This document shows, one piece after another, positions 9,120 to 17,527 of a DNA stretch of 64,000 nucleotides. The stretch comes from Halorubrum amylolyticum (GTDB taxonomy: Archaea; Halobacteriota; Halobacteria; Halobacteriales; Haloferacaceae): the NCBI RefSeq assembly GCF_004114995.1, contig NZ_SDJP01000001.1, positions 124,001 through 188,000 of the forward strand. Direction: 5' to 3'. A program made the translations under genes and the position numbers. The notes beneath the pieces are model-generated. The model searched no databases, had not been told where the DNA came from, and saw only the letters and a program-made list of their open reading frames with translations. Position 1 is the stretch's first letter; every line of letters begins with the position of its first letter.

Positions 9120-10884
9120 AGCGGTCACCACCGATCTCCGCCTCGGGGGCGCTTCCGGGGGCGGGCTCGCTCTCAGCGCCCCCGTCACCGGGAGTCAGCC
9201 CATCGTCGTCCCTGTCGTCTCCGCCGCCGTTGGCCCCCTTCTCGCCGCCTCCGCCGTCGCCGTTCTCTCCTCCCTCGCCGCCTCCGCCGTCGGCCGCCCC
9301 GTCGCCTCCGCCGTCGGCCGCCCCGTCGCCGCCGAACAGTTGTTCGAGCGACGAGGGTTCGTTGCCCAGTTGCATGTCCAGTCGCTCGGCCTGATCCTCG
9401 ACGTACCGCCGCAGCTCCGGGTACCCTTCGAGGTCGTCGATCTGAGTCCGAACGCTGGCGACGTACTGTCGGACGGTCTTGGGATCGGTCTCCGCGAGCC
9501 GGTCCGCGAAGTAGTCGGTCGTCGGTTCGATCGGCTCCCGATCCGGGAGGTGGACGCTCTCGACGAACTCGCGCTGGAGCTCGCTGCCCAGCACGCGGTC
9601 GGCGATCTCCGCGGGCGTGTACCCGGTCGAGAGCTCGCCGAGCCGGTCGTAGTCGAGGCCGTCGGTGCCGTGCATCGACGCGAGGTGTTTCCGCCACACC
9701 TGCGCCATCACCTCCGTCTTCGGCTGCGGGATGAACTGCTGGATCGGGAACCGACGGGTCGCCGCCGGATCGATGGTGAACGGCATGTTCGTCGCGCCGA
9801 TCACCAGCAGGTTGTCCTCGATCTCGTTCATCTCCTGAAGGAACGCGTTGGTCAGCGAGCGCTCGTGGCGCTGGAGCGAGTCGTCTCCCCGGTCGGGGAT
9901 CAGCGTGTCGACCTCGTCGAAGAAGAGGACGGCGAATCCCTCCTGTGCGATCCCGTGTGCCTTCTCGAAGATCGCCTCCACGCGCTTCTCCGACTCCCCG
10001 GAGTACTTCGAGAGCACGTCGCTGCCCTTGATCTCGAGGAACTTCACCTCGCCGTAGCTCTCCTCGATGTTCGAGTTGTACTTCGCCTCGTAGGCGATCG
10101 CCTCCGAGACGAGCGTCTTCCCGCAGCCGGGCGGGCCGTACAGCAGCATGCTGTTGCCGCGCGAGGCGAACTCGTCGCCGTAGCGCTCGACGACCTCGTC
10201 GCGCACGTCGGGGTCGAACAGCGCGAGCAGGTTCTCCGCCGTGCGTTTCACCTCCGGCAGCCCGGCGACGTCCTCCTCGAAGCTGACCGTCGGCTTCTTC
10301 GGTTCGAGCGACACCTGTACCTCGTCGTCGCCGTCGCCGCCCTCCTCGCTCGGGGGGCCGTGGTTGGCGACCGGCTTCGTCGCCCGGATCTCCCGGAGCT
10401 CGCCGGCGTCGATGAACTCCAGCTCCGTCTCCGGCGTCACCCGCAGGGTCGTGTACCCCGTCGGCTCCATCGCCGCCACCTCGAACGTCGCGAGCCCGTC
10501 GCCGTTCGGGACGACCTCCTCTATCGGGTGGAGGAGGTAGTCGTTCTCCCTGAGGAACGGGCCGAGCTCGTCGGGGGCGACCTCGCTCGTGTGGATCTTC
10601 GCGGACTCGCACTCGACGACGTCGCGTTTCCCCGCGTCCGGGTCGACGAGGAAGTCGGCGCCGCGATCGATCCCGCCGAACACCGTCTTGACGTTTTGGT
10701 GCATCCGGACCTTGTTGCCGATCCCGTCGACGATGGAGTCGTCGACCGGTTCCACGTAGAAGAACGCCCGCCTGTCGTTGTGGCGGATCTCGACGGTGTT
10801 GGTGCTCGGACCGACCTTCTTGGCGCCGATCCTGATCCGAGACGTGGGCTGGTCTTGCTTCAGAATTGGTGTCAGATTAAGCAT
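9112..10884 (-). CDS. AAA ATPase with CDC48-type N-domain
   Basis: A 590-residue single-ring AAA ATPase. Residues 1-165 resemble the CDC48/p97 N-domain (double-psi barrel and second subdomain) that binds adaptors or substrate. The AAA module spans about 210-400: Walker A GPPGCGKT near 250, Walker B VLFFDEVD near 310, sensor GATN near 359, and a second-region-of-homology arginine in AATRRF. Helical C-terminal segments follow to about 500, then a Gly/Asp/Glu-rich low-complexity tail. The known family role is ATP-driven unfolding or disassembly of complexes. It lacks the second AAA domain of true CDC48 and shows no protease link. It sits in a tight operon with coiled-coil and winged-helix proteins and the beta-propeller protein, so its clients are probably those partners; this is inference. 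ATG overlaps the upstream stop. Confidence 0.85.
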   Translation of the reverse strand: MLNLTPILKQDQPTSRIRIGAKKVGPSTNTVEIRHNDRRAFFYVEPVDDSIVDGIGNKVRMHQNVKTVFGGIDRGADFLVDPDAGKRDVVECESAKIHTSEVAPDELGPFLRENDYLLHPIEEVVPNGDGLATFEVAAMEPTGYTTLRVTPETELEFIDAGELREIRATKPVANHGPPSEEGGDGDDEVQVSLEPKKPTVSFEEDVAGLPEVKRTAENLLALFDPDVRDEVVERYGDEFASRGNSMLLYGPPGCGKTLVSEAIAYEAKYNSNIEESYGEVKFLEIKGSDVLSKYSGESEKRVEAIFEKAHGIAQEGFAVLFFDEVDTLIPDRGDDSLQRHERSLTNAFLQEMNEIEDNLLVIGATNMPFTIDPAATRRFPIQQFIPQPKTEVMAQVWRKHLASMHGTDGLDYDRLGELSTGYTPAEIADRVLGSELQREFVESVHLPDREPIEPTTDYFADRLAETDPKTVRQYVASVRTQIDDLEGYPELRRYVEDQAERLDMQLGNEPSSLEQLFGGDGAADGGGDGAADGGGGEGGENGDGGGGEKGANGGGDDRDDDGLTPGDGGAESEPAPGSAPEAEIGGDRCD

Positions 10885-11578
10885 CGTTGTCGCTCCGTAG
10901 CTGCGTCGTGGCCGTCTCGATCGTCGACAGGAGCTCCCGCTGGCTGTGGTCCGTCCGGTCGCGGACGTACCGCGCGTCCGCGTCGGCCCGCCGGACGACC
11001 CGGGCGAGGGTCCCGAGCATCTCCACGACCGCCCGGCAGCCGGTCGCGAGGGCTCCGTCGGTCCCCGACGCCGCCACGCGCCGGGCGACGCGCTCGAAGT
11101 CCTCGCGAACGCCGTCGAGGCGGGCGAGTAGCGCCTCGATGACCGGCGCCCAGTTGCGCGCGTACGGCCCGGTCGTCGAGAGCGGGACGACCACGCGTGA
11201 GTCGACCGTCTCGAACCGCTCGTCGCCGCCGAGACCGTCGACGACCGCCGAGTCGAGCCGATCGAGCGCCGCGCTCCCGCGCTCGTAGCTGGCGTCGAGG
11301 ACGCTGGCGACGAGCGCGTCGCTCGCCCTCGTTCCGCCGTCGGTGCGGGGGCCGTCAGCGCCGCCTCCGCGGGGGCCGTCAGCGTCGTCCCCGCGGGCCT
11401 CGACGCGCGGCGGGAACGGGGCCGCCGCGCGCAGAAGCTCGGCGAGATCGACGAGCGCGTCGATCGCGACGTCGACGCGGCGCAGGGGCTCCGGGCCGGA
11501 GAGCGTCCGCATCGCGAGAAGCCGGGTCCCTTGTTCGTCGACCCGTCGGAGCCCGTACAGCAGCGAGTCGGCGCGCAT
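10877..11578 (-). CDS. Small helical protein of AAA operon, unknown family
   Basis: A 233-residue soluble protein. The ATG at 11578 follows the upstream stop (TAG, 11582-11580) by a single base, and the 3' end overlaps the AAA start; longer upstream readings are Arg-rich overlap with the previous gene. Predicted mostly helical: an N-terminal helical pair (about 1-55), an acidic Gly/Asp-rich linker (about 60-85), then helices to the end. No signal peptide, TM, metal site or nucleotide motif was seen. Translational coupling on both sides suggests fixed stoichiometry with the coiled-coil protein and the ATPase, perhaps as an adaptor. I do not recognise the family. Confidence 0.7.
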   Translation of the reverse strand: MRADSLLYGLRRVDEQGTRLLAMRTLSGPEPLRRVDVAIDALVDLAELLRAAAPFPPRVEARGDDADGPRGGGADGPRTDGGTRASDALVASVLDASYERGSAALDRLDSAVVDGLGGDERFETVDSRVVVPLSTTGPYARNWAPVIEALLARLDGVREDFERVARRVAASGTDGALATGCRAVVEMLGTLARVVRRADADARYVRDRTDHSQRELLSTIETATTQLRSDNDA

Positions 11579-11579
11579 C

Positions 11580-12629
11580 CTACGACATCTCGAGACCCGT
11601 CGTCTCCGTCTCGCTTTGCGTCTCCTCGCCCGCCGTCTGCTGTGCGGCCTCGCCCACGCTCTCGATGTCACCGAGCACGTCGTCGACCATGGAGGCGACC
11701 TCGTGGTCCGCCGTCTCCTCGATGGTCTCCTCGATGCCGCCGACGCCCGCGAGCTGCGTCGTCAGCTCGCCCATGTTGTCGACGATGTTCATCGCCTCGT
11801 CGGGGAACGTCTGCTTTTTGAGCGCCTGCGTCCGGACTTGCTCCCGCTTGTTTCCGAGCGTCGTCTTCGCCGACTTCAGCATCTCGATGTTGTCGGCGAG
11901 CCGGTCGGCCCCGCTTTCGACCTTCTCGGCGAGGTTCTGCTGGTCCGCCTCCTTCATCTTCTTGTGGTAGACGAGCTTGCGCTTGAGCTGGCGGAACCGC
12001 TCGCGCTCCTCCTCTGGAAGCTCCGCCGGGTCCTGCGGGACGCCGGCGCCGTCCCCCAGGCTCTTCAGCTCCTGTGCGGTCTCCGCGAGGTGTTCGTCGA
12101 TCTGTCCAGACTTCTGTTCGATCCCGTCCATCCGGCTTTCGAGCTTCTCTTTGGCCCCGTTGACCCGATCGATCGTCTCCGAGATCTTCTCGACGCAGGC
12201 GTCGATCGCCGCGGCCCAGTTGAGGATCATCCGGCCGTTGATCTCGTCGGGGTTCTCGCTGGGGTTCCGGAGCATCACCACCTGCCCGCCCTCCCGTTCC
12301 AAGATGTCCTCGGACGCGAAGAACTCGAGCAGCGCCTCGGCCTGCTGTTCGCTGGTGACGATGTCGCCCTCCTCGTCGCTCGCCGAGGCGAGCGTCTCGA
12401 TGGCCTGTCGTCGGTCGATCCGGCCGTTCCCCTCCTTGAGCTCCATCGAGCCGAGCAGGTCGGTCTTGATGATCGCCCGGATCGCGCGCTCCCACTCGCC
12501 CTCGATGTCGTCCCCCTCGATCCAGCGGGCTTCGAGCCGCACCGGGTCGTCGGTCTGGTTGAGGGGGTCGGCGATCACGTACTCCTGTCCGTCGCTTTCG
12601 ATCCGTTCGAATTCGTATTTCTGGGGCAT
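11580..12629 (-). CDS. Winged-helix plus long coiled-coil protein (possible ESCRT-III/PspA-like)
   Basis: A 349-residue acidic protein. Residues about 30-125 look like a winged-helix module (helices AIRAIIKTDLLGS, QAEALLEFFASEDIL, then a short hydrophobic wing). Residues about 135-300 form long heptad-rich helices with alternating Lys/Arg and Glu/Asp (RFRQLKRKLVYHKKMKEAD). A flexible C-terminus has a short conserved-looking helix MVDDVLGDIESVG and an acidic Thr/Glu tail. This layout (helical hairpin core, then a short amphipathic C-terminal helix beside an AAA ATPase) recalls ESCRT-III/Snf7 and PspA proteins, but I see no clear MIM motif and the similarity is only architectural. The ATG at 12629 is 22 bases after the upstream stop. 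Gene present: sure; ESCRT-like relation: speculative. Confidence 0.75.
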   Translation of the reverse strand: MPQKYEFERIESDGQEYVIADPLNQTDDPVRLEARWIEGDDIEGEWERAIRAIIKTDLLGSMELKEGNGRIDRRQAIETLASASDEEGDIVTSEQQAEALLEFFASEDILEREGGQVVMLRNPSENPDEINGRMILNWAAAIDACVEKISETIDRVNGAKEKLESRMDGIEQKSGQIDEHLAETAQELKSLGDGAGVPQDPAELPEEERERFRQLKRKLVYHKKMKEADQQNLAEKVESGADRLADNIEMLKSAKTTLGNKREQVRTQALKKQTFPDEAMNIVDNMGELTTQLAGVGGIEETIEETADHEVASMVDDVLGDIESVGEAAQQTAGEETQSETETTGLEMS

Positions 12630-12651
12630 CGTTGGGTGTCTTGTCGTCGCG

Positions 12652-13770
12652 TCACTCGGCCATTCCGCCGAACTCTTCCTCGTTGACGAGGCTCCGGTAT
12701 CGCTCGCGTACCGCGTCCCTGACGTGTTCGTTCACGGGGGTCGCGCTACTTACCTGTAACTCCTCAACGTGGTCTTCCGCCAGCTCGACCCATTCGGGGA
12801 GCGTCCCCGGGAGCTGGTCGGCCTCGGCCTTGACATCGGTGAGAATCCGCCGGGCGTGGTCGTCGGCCACGGCGTCGAACGGCTCGACCGCCTCGACCAT
12901 CTCGCGGCCCGCGTCGAGCCCGATCCGGTCGATCAGCGTCTCCTTGGTCCCGTCGAGGATCTCCGTCCGGACGCTCCGCGCCTTCGAGAGGACGTCGAAC
13001 CGGGCGTCGATCTCGTTTTCGACGACCTGCTGGAACTCGGCGGTCCGGAGCACGTAGCTCGACTCCTCGAACTCCGCTTCGACCGCCTCCTCGATCTCGT
13101 CCGCGAGGAACTCCGCGTACTCGTCTATCGCCTCCTCGACGAGGTACTCGCCGTCGAGGTCGACGATGTACCCCTCTCGGTCGAGATACCGGATCACGTC
13201 CGAGGTGGCGTTCACGTCGATGACGCTCTCGAGGTCGCTGTGGGCGATCTTCCCGTTCGACGCCTCGCGTTCGAGCCGCGCGTCGAGCCCCACGTCGTCG
13301 GCGTGCTCCTTGAGCTGCGTCCCGATGGTGTAGTAGTCGCGCTTGCCGGCGGTGATGCGGCGGAGGTAGTCGCGCTCGGTGAGCTCGTCGACGAAGAAAT
13401 CGAGGTCGTCGATGGCCAGTGAGAACCGCGAGCGGAGCGTCTCGCCCGTGACGACGAGCCGCTGGCCGAAGACGTTCGTCAGCTCCCGCGTGATGTTCAT
13501 GTTTCCCTTCACGCCGAAGGGGTCGACGTAGTACACCCCGTCGCGGAGCTGTTCGAGGTCGACGAACTCGTCGCCCGACATCTCCGAGAGCGCCTTCCGC
13601 ATGTCGCTCGCGGCGAGCGACCCGGCATTGAGCGTCCCGACATCCGCGTTCTCGTAGCCGGACTTGATCTCCGACTTCTGGTCCGCGACGTACACGAACC
13701 CGTAGTTGTCTTGGGCGATATCTCGACAGACGTCCTCGAGGACGTCCGTGTCGACCGGCAGAATCGTCAT
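12652..13770 (-). CDS. Winged-helix/coiled-coil protein, first gene of AAA operon
   Basis: A 372-residue protein. The ATG at 13770 is fixed by a TATA box centred 27 bases upstream; longer readings into the intergenic region are not protein-like. An N-terminal alpha/beta region (about 1-110) is followed by helix-turn-helix/winged-helix-like segments (LDFFVDELTERDYLRRI, about 120-155; SDVIRYLDREGYIVDLDGEYLV, about 185-215). The rest is charged and helical, probably coiled coil, to the C-terminus. The tandem winged-helix layout is common to DNA-binding and to scaffold proteins (for example ESCRT-II); the sequence does not decide which. It heads the five-gene unit containing the AAA ATPase. I do not recognise a named family. 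Confidence 0.75.
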   Translation of the reverse strand: MTILPVDTDVLEDVCRDIAQDNYGFVYVADQKSEIKSGYENADVGTLNAGSLAASDMRKALSEMSGDEFVDLEQLRDGVYYVDPFGVKGNMNITRELTNVFGQRLVVTGETLRSRFSLAIDDLDFFVDELTERDYLRRITAGKRDYYTIGTQLKEHADDVGLDARLEREASNGKIAHSDLESVIDVNATSDVIRYLDREGYIVDLDGEYLVEEAIDEYAEFLADEIEEAVEAEFEESSYVLRTAEFQQVVENEIDARFDVLSKARSVRTEILDGTKETLIDRIGLDAGREMVEAVEPFDAVADDHARRILTDVKAEADQLPGTLPEWVELAEDHVEELQVSSATPVNEHVRDAVRERYRSLVNEEEFGGMAE

Positions 13771-13792
13771 TACCACATACGTGACAGGCTCC

Positions 13793-13801
13793 CATACTAA
13801 A
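13793..13801 (-). promoter_or_regulatory. TATA box of the AAA operon
   Basis: TTTAGTATG on the reverse strand, centred 27 bases before ATG 13770, which implies a leaderless or near-leaderless transcript. Confidence 0.55.
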
Positions 13802-14454
13802 CCTTGCGAACACGACGATCGAGGCTCCGGTCGGGGATTCGGCCCGTCGTACGCGATCTCGCGCTTTCGTGCGCGGGCGTCCCGGTTCGGCTTCGACGCG
13901 GGACGTGAGAGGTCCCGTTCGACCGTCCGCACTCCGACGAAATATAACTTTCAAATACAGTCTTTACTTCTAATACTTATCGCCTCCTTCCGACTTGTCT
14001 CGATCGACGCTGTCGAGCGCAAGGCGCAGATCGATCCGACGCGATCGAGAGAAACGCCGATACAACGGCTGAAGGGGGGTTTGCCGGAGGTACTTCGAAT
14101 ATCTCGATTCTGTCTTAATTCATGGTGTCATTTCATTTACTGTCTGTTCATCTGTAGTTATATTTTATAGATATTAAAAAATTGTAGAGAATACTACGAT
14201 CACTACCGCGCCTTCATCTCTTTCAACGACAGAACTGCCGAATTTCGGCGGGGTTCGGGGCAGACCGGTTCGGAGTGGCGATCGAAGCGGCGTCGTCGAC
14301 CGGCGGTCCAGAATGTTTCTTCACTCTTAAAGTATACTCGACTTCTTCGATAAGAAGAACGTTTTCCGCGGCGGAACCGATCGATCGGAACCGGCGCCGG
14401 GCCGACGGACCGACGGATCGGTTCGGAGTCCCGGTGATCCGTTGGACGAAGGAT
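13802..14454. other. AT-rich intergenic region between divergent AAA operon and SMC-like gene
   Basis: About 650 bases without a convincing gene. It is unusually AT-rich for this genome at about 13938-13985 and 14100-14210 (runs such as TATTTTATAGATATTAAAAA), with further TATA-like words near 14318-14345. No tRNA, repeat array or IS end is apparent. It could carry regulatory sites for either flank, a small RNA or old non-coding remnants. Confidence 0.45.
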
Positions 14455-14462
14455 AGATTTAA
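14455..14462 (+). promoter_or_regulatory. TATA-like box of SMC-related gene
   Basis: GATTTAAC centred about 35 bases before ATG 14493; a short leader of a few bases would result. Confidence 0.45.
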
Positions 14463-14492
14463 CACCGCGAGTACCGTTCTCCGACCACATCG

Positions 14493-16439
14493 ATGGCTCA
14501 GATCTCGAAACCTACCGTCCACGTCGATGTTCGAAACATCGGTGGCATCGACGAGGCGTCGGTGACGCTCTCCGACGGCGTCTCGATTTTGACCGGGCGA
14601 AACGCGACGAATCGGACCTCCTTCCTGCAGGCGCTGATGGCCGGACTCGGCAGCCGGCAGAGCTCGCTGAAGGGCGACGCCGAGGAGGGCGAGGTGACCC
14701 TCGAGCTCGGCGGCGAGACGTACACGCGGACGCTGCAGCGCCGCGGTGATTCCGTCGCGTTCGGCGGCGATCCGTACCTCGACGATCCGGAACTGGCCGA
14801 CCTGTTCGCGTTCCTGCTGGAGAACAACGAGGCGCGGCGGGCGGTAGCACGCGGCGACGACCTCCGCGAGATCATCATGCGTCCGATCGACACCGACTCG
14901 ATCGACGCCGAGATCCGCGAATGCAAGCGCGAACGCGACGAGTTGGAGTCCGAGATAGAAAAACTCGACAGCCTCGAACGCGACCTGCCCGACCTCGAAG
15001 CGGACCGCCGCGAGAAGGTCGAGGAGATCGAGGCGGCACAGGCGGAACTGGAGGCGGTCCGCGAGGAGCTCGACGAGCTCGACACCGGCGTCGAGGAGAG
15101 CCGGACGCGAAAACAGGAGATAGAGGAGGCGTTCCAGCGGGTTCGCGACGCTCGCTCCGACCTCGACGACCTCGAGTTCGACCTCGAAACGGAGCGTTCC
15201 ACCCTCGCGGAGCTGGAGTCGGAGCGCGACGAGCTTCAGGGGACGGTCGCGGAGGCGGAGGACCCCGACGAGAACCCCGACCGCCTCGCCGGTCGTATCG
15301 ACGAGCTGCGGCGCCGGAAGCGCTCGCTCGACGACGCGATCAGCGAGCTCGGCAGCGTCATCGGCTTCAACGAGGACATGATCGACGGGTCGGGGATCGA
15401 CATCGACGAGGACGCGGTCGGCGCCGCGCCGGCCGACCGGAACGGCCCGACGGACGCGCTGACCGCGGGCGACCAGACGGTCTGTTGGACCTGCGGCTCC
15501 GAGGTCGAGACCGATCAGATCGAGGCGACCCTCGACCGCCTTCGCGAGCTCCGGTCCGACAAGCTCGACGAGCGCAACGAGGTCCGCGCGGAGATCCAGG
15601 AGCTCACCGACCGGCAGTCGGCGGTCCGCGAGGCGCAACGCGAGGTCGAGCGCGCCGAGGAGCGCCTCGACGCGGTCGAAGCGGAGATCGGGTCGACCGA
15701 GTCGCGAATCGCGGACCTCGAAGACCGGATCGAGTCGAAACGGGAGGCGATCGAGGAGCTGGAAGCCGAGACCGAGTCGATCGAGGTCGACGGCTACGAC
15801 GAGGCGTTAGAGCTCCACCGCGAGGCGAACGGGATCGAGCTCCGGATCGAGCGGCTCGACGACGAGATCGACGACCTCGACGACGAGATCGAGGAGCGGG
15901 AGGCCGCGATCGAGCGCCGCGAGGACCTGAAGGCGGAGCGAGAGGAGCTCGCCGAGCGGCTGACGGAGCTACGGACGCGCGTCGACCGCATCGAGGAGAA
16001 CGCCGTCGAGGAGTTCAACGAGCACATGGAGACGGTCCTCGACATCTTGGAGTACGAGAACCTCGACCGGATCTGGATCGAGCGCCGGGAGACGGAGGTC
16101 CGCGAGGGGCGTCGCAAGGTCACGCGGACCCGGTTCGACCTCCATATCGTCCGCTCGTCGCCCGACGGGACAGCCTACGAGGACACGGTCGACCACCTCT
16201 CGGAGAGCGAGCGGGAGGTGACGGGGCTCGTGTTCGCGCTCGCGGGGTACCTCGTCCACGACGTCTACGAGACGGTCCCGTTCGTCGTGCTGGACTCGCT
16301 CGAAGCGATCGACTCCCACCGGATCGCGCGTGTCGTCGACTACTTCCGGACCCACGCCGACTACCTCGTCGCCGCCCTCCTGCCCGAGGACGCCGCCGCC
16401 CTCCCCGACGAGTACGCCTACGTCGAACAGATCGACTGA
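14493..16439 (+). CDS. Archaea-specific SMC-related protein (Sph3-like)
   Basis: A 648-residue SMC/Rad50-like protein. The N-terminal nucleotide site GRNATNRTS (residues 35-43) is the family's variant P-loop, with Arg where Walker A normally has Lys. Long coiled coils (about 150-290 and 345-530) flank a zinc-hook-like CWTC (about 331-334). The C-terminal head contains VPFVVLDSLEAID (about 590) in the Walker B/D-loop position. Proteins of this type in haloarchaea are encoded next to rdfA, and the partner gene follows here after 1.1 kb. From what is known of the H. volcanii locus, involvement in cell-shape control is likely; DNA or membrane tethering is inferred. Strand and spacing differ from a tight operon, so the two genes probably have separate promoters. 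Confidence 0.85.
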   Translation: MAQISKPTVHVDVRNIGGIDEASVTLSDGVSILTGRNATNRTSFLQALMAGLGSRQSSLKGDAEEGEVTLELGGETYTRTLQRRGDSVAFGGDPYLDDPELADLFAFLLENNEARRAVARGDDLREIIMRPIDTDSIDAEIRECKRERDELESEIEKLDSLERDLPDLEADRREKVEEIEAAQAELEAVREELDELDTGVEESRTRKQEIEEAFQRVRDARSDLDDLEFDLETERSTLAELESERDELQGTVAEAEDPDENPDRLAGRIDELRRRKRSLDDAISELGSVIGFNEDMIDGSGIDIDEDAVGAAPADRNGPTDALTAGDQTVCWTCGSEVETDQIEATLDRLRELRSDKLDERNEVRAEIQELTDRQSAVREAQREVERAEERLDAVEAEIGSTESRIADLEDRIESKREAIEELEAETESIEVDGYDEALELHREANGIELRIERLDDEIDDLDDEIEEREAAIERREDLKAEREELAERLTELRTRVDRIEENAVEEFNEHMETVLDILEYENLDRIWIERRETEVREGRRKVTRTRFDLHIVRSSPDGTAYEDTVDHLSESEREVTGLVFALAGYLVHDVYETVPFVVLDSLEAIDSHRIARVVDYFRTHADYLVAALLPEDAAALPDEYAYVEQID

Positions 16440-17492
16440 CCGTCGGGATATCGACGATCGGCCGCAAGTTCGGAGTCGGCACGCCCCCGATCACCGATTC
16501 GCGGATGCGTTCGAGAGGGCGAAGAAATTACACGACTATTGTTGTAATTCATACTCGGGTGCGAGGGCGAAACACGCGGTGTCGAGCGAGGGGCGCCACT
16601 CGGTGACGCGGAACGATGCCGACAGCCGCGGCTGAGAGCCTCGAACCGACCGGGTTCGACGACGGCCGATCCGTCCGGCTCCGCGACCGCGAGATCCGAC
16701 GGGGTACGGTCGGGACAGTGCAACCCGAAGAGCATGCGATCGCGTTTATGTTATATCTGTCTAATATAATTCCCCTACACATCAATTATAGATACAATTT
16801 GTGGTGCGAATATATTCGGCGACAACCGCCGTCAACCGATCGCCCACAGTCGAGTGCGAAAGGCCGGGTCACGGTCCCTCGATGCCCGGCCCTTCGACGC
16901 CGCAGTCGACGAACGCTGTCGTCGGCGCGATCGTCGCGAAAGCCGTCGAACGTGGCTGTAACGGTATCGTCGCGGGAGCAGCGAGCGCTCTGCCGCCGGA
17001 AACGCGGCCGTGAGGCGAACGCGGAAGGCGAACGCGGAAGGCGAACGCGGAAGGCGAACGCGGAAGGCGAACGCGGAAGGCGAACGCGGATCACGACGCC
17101 GCGAGAGCGCCCGCGGTGCGCACGGAAGCGACGACACGGGCTCGGTTTCTCGCCCACGTCGACGGCGAAAGCGCGCGCAATCAGATGAACGCGTGGGGCG
17201 CGCGCGGAAGCGGCCTTCCCGCAGGTCGATCGGACCGCCCGGCGACCCGGTAATAACGGAGGGCCGATATATTAATCAATTTTCGTATGTTTTGCTAAAT
17301 ACACCAGATATTTTGAATATATTTCGAGGAGCGGATCGCGACGCGCCGTCGGGTGGAGATCGCACCTTCGATCGGCAGCGGAACGGAAGGGTGTGGGGGA
17401 GACGGAACGGAAAGCGCAGGGGAGACGGAACGGGAAGGTGCGTGAGGCGGTGCGGTTCGCGGCGACCCGGCGAGAGTCGGAGAGATCGCACC
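16440..17492. other. 1.1-kb spacer between SMC-like gene and rdfA
   Basis: No convincing coding sequence: the open frames here are Arg-rich and lack promoters. Two AT-rich islands (about 16738-16812 and 17266-17328) flank GC-rich DNA holding a 13-bp tandem repeat (17014-17091). An imperfect duplication (GGGAGACGGAACGG words) lies near 17396-17440. Such composition suggests regulatory, structural or decayed DNA. Confidence 0.5.
17014..17091. repeat. 13-bp tandem repeat, six copies
   Basis: Six head-to-tail copies of GGCGAACGCGGAA; the first five are identical and the sixth ends in T. The 13-bp period is not a multiple of three, so it is not a protein repeat. It lies between the SMC-like gene and rdfA. 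Confidence 0.9.
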
Positions 17493-17502
17493 GGTATCTT
17501 TG
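17493..17502 (+). promoter_or_regulatory. Possible rdfA promoter
   Basis: TATCTTTG-like box centred about 30 bases before ATG 17528; a weak match. Confidence 0.3.
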
Positions 17503-17527
17503 TACCGACCACCCGCGAAATCGTGGT

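Noticed and set aside
9120..9188. Longer N-terminus for the beta-propeller protein from ATG 9188
   Set aside because: Would overlap the AAA coding region by 77 bases. GTG 9119 has a good ribosome site and an 8-base overlap.
9112..10884. Naming the AAA protein as CDC48 or PAN
   Set aside because: It has one AAA domain with a CDC48-like N-domain and a low-complexity tail, and no coiled-coil N-terminus or proteasome-docking end; a new subfamily is more likely.
13771..13932. Longer N-terminus for the first AAA-operon protein
   Set aside because: Arg-rich and upstream of the TATA box, so outside the transcript.
13938..14210. Replication origin
   Set aside because: AT-rich but no orc1/cdc6 gene and no recognisable origin recognition boxes.
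14203..14490. Small reverse open frame upstream of the SMC-like gene
   Set aside because: Arg/Ser-rich, no start context, lies in the presumed promoter region.
17014..17091. CRISPR array
   Set aside because: Copies are directly abutting with no spacers and are only 13 bp long.
16616..17188. Forward open frame across the spacer and the 13-bp repeat
   Set aside because: The repeat period (13) is not a multiple of three and the translation is a low-complexity Arg/Gly chain; the frame is accidental.
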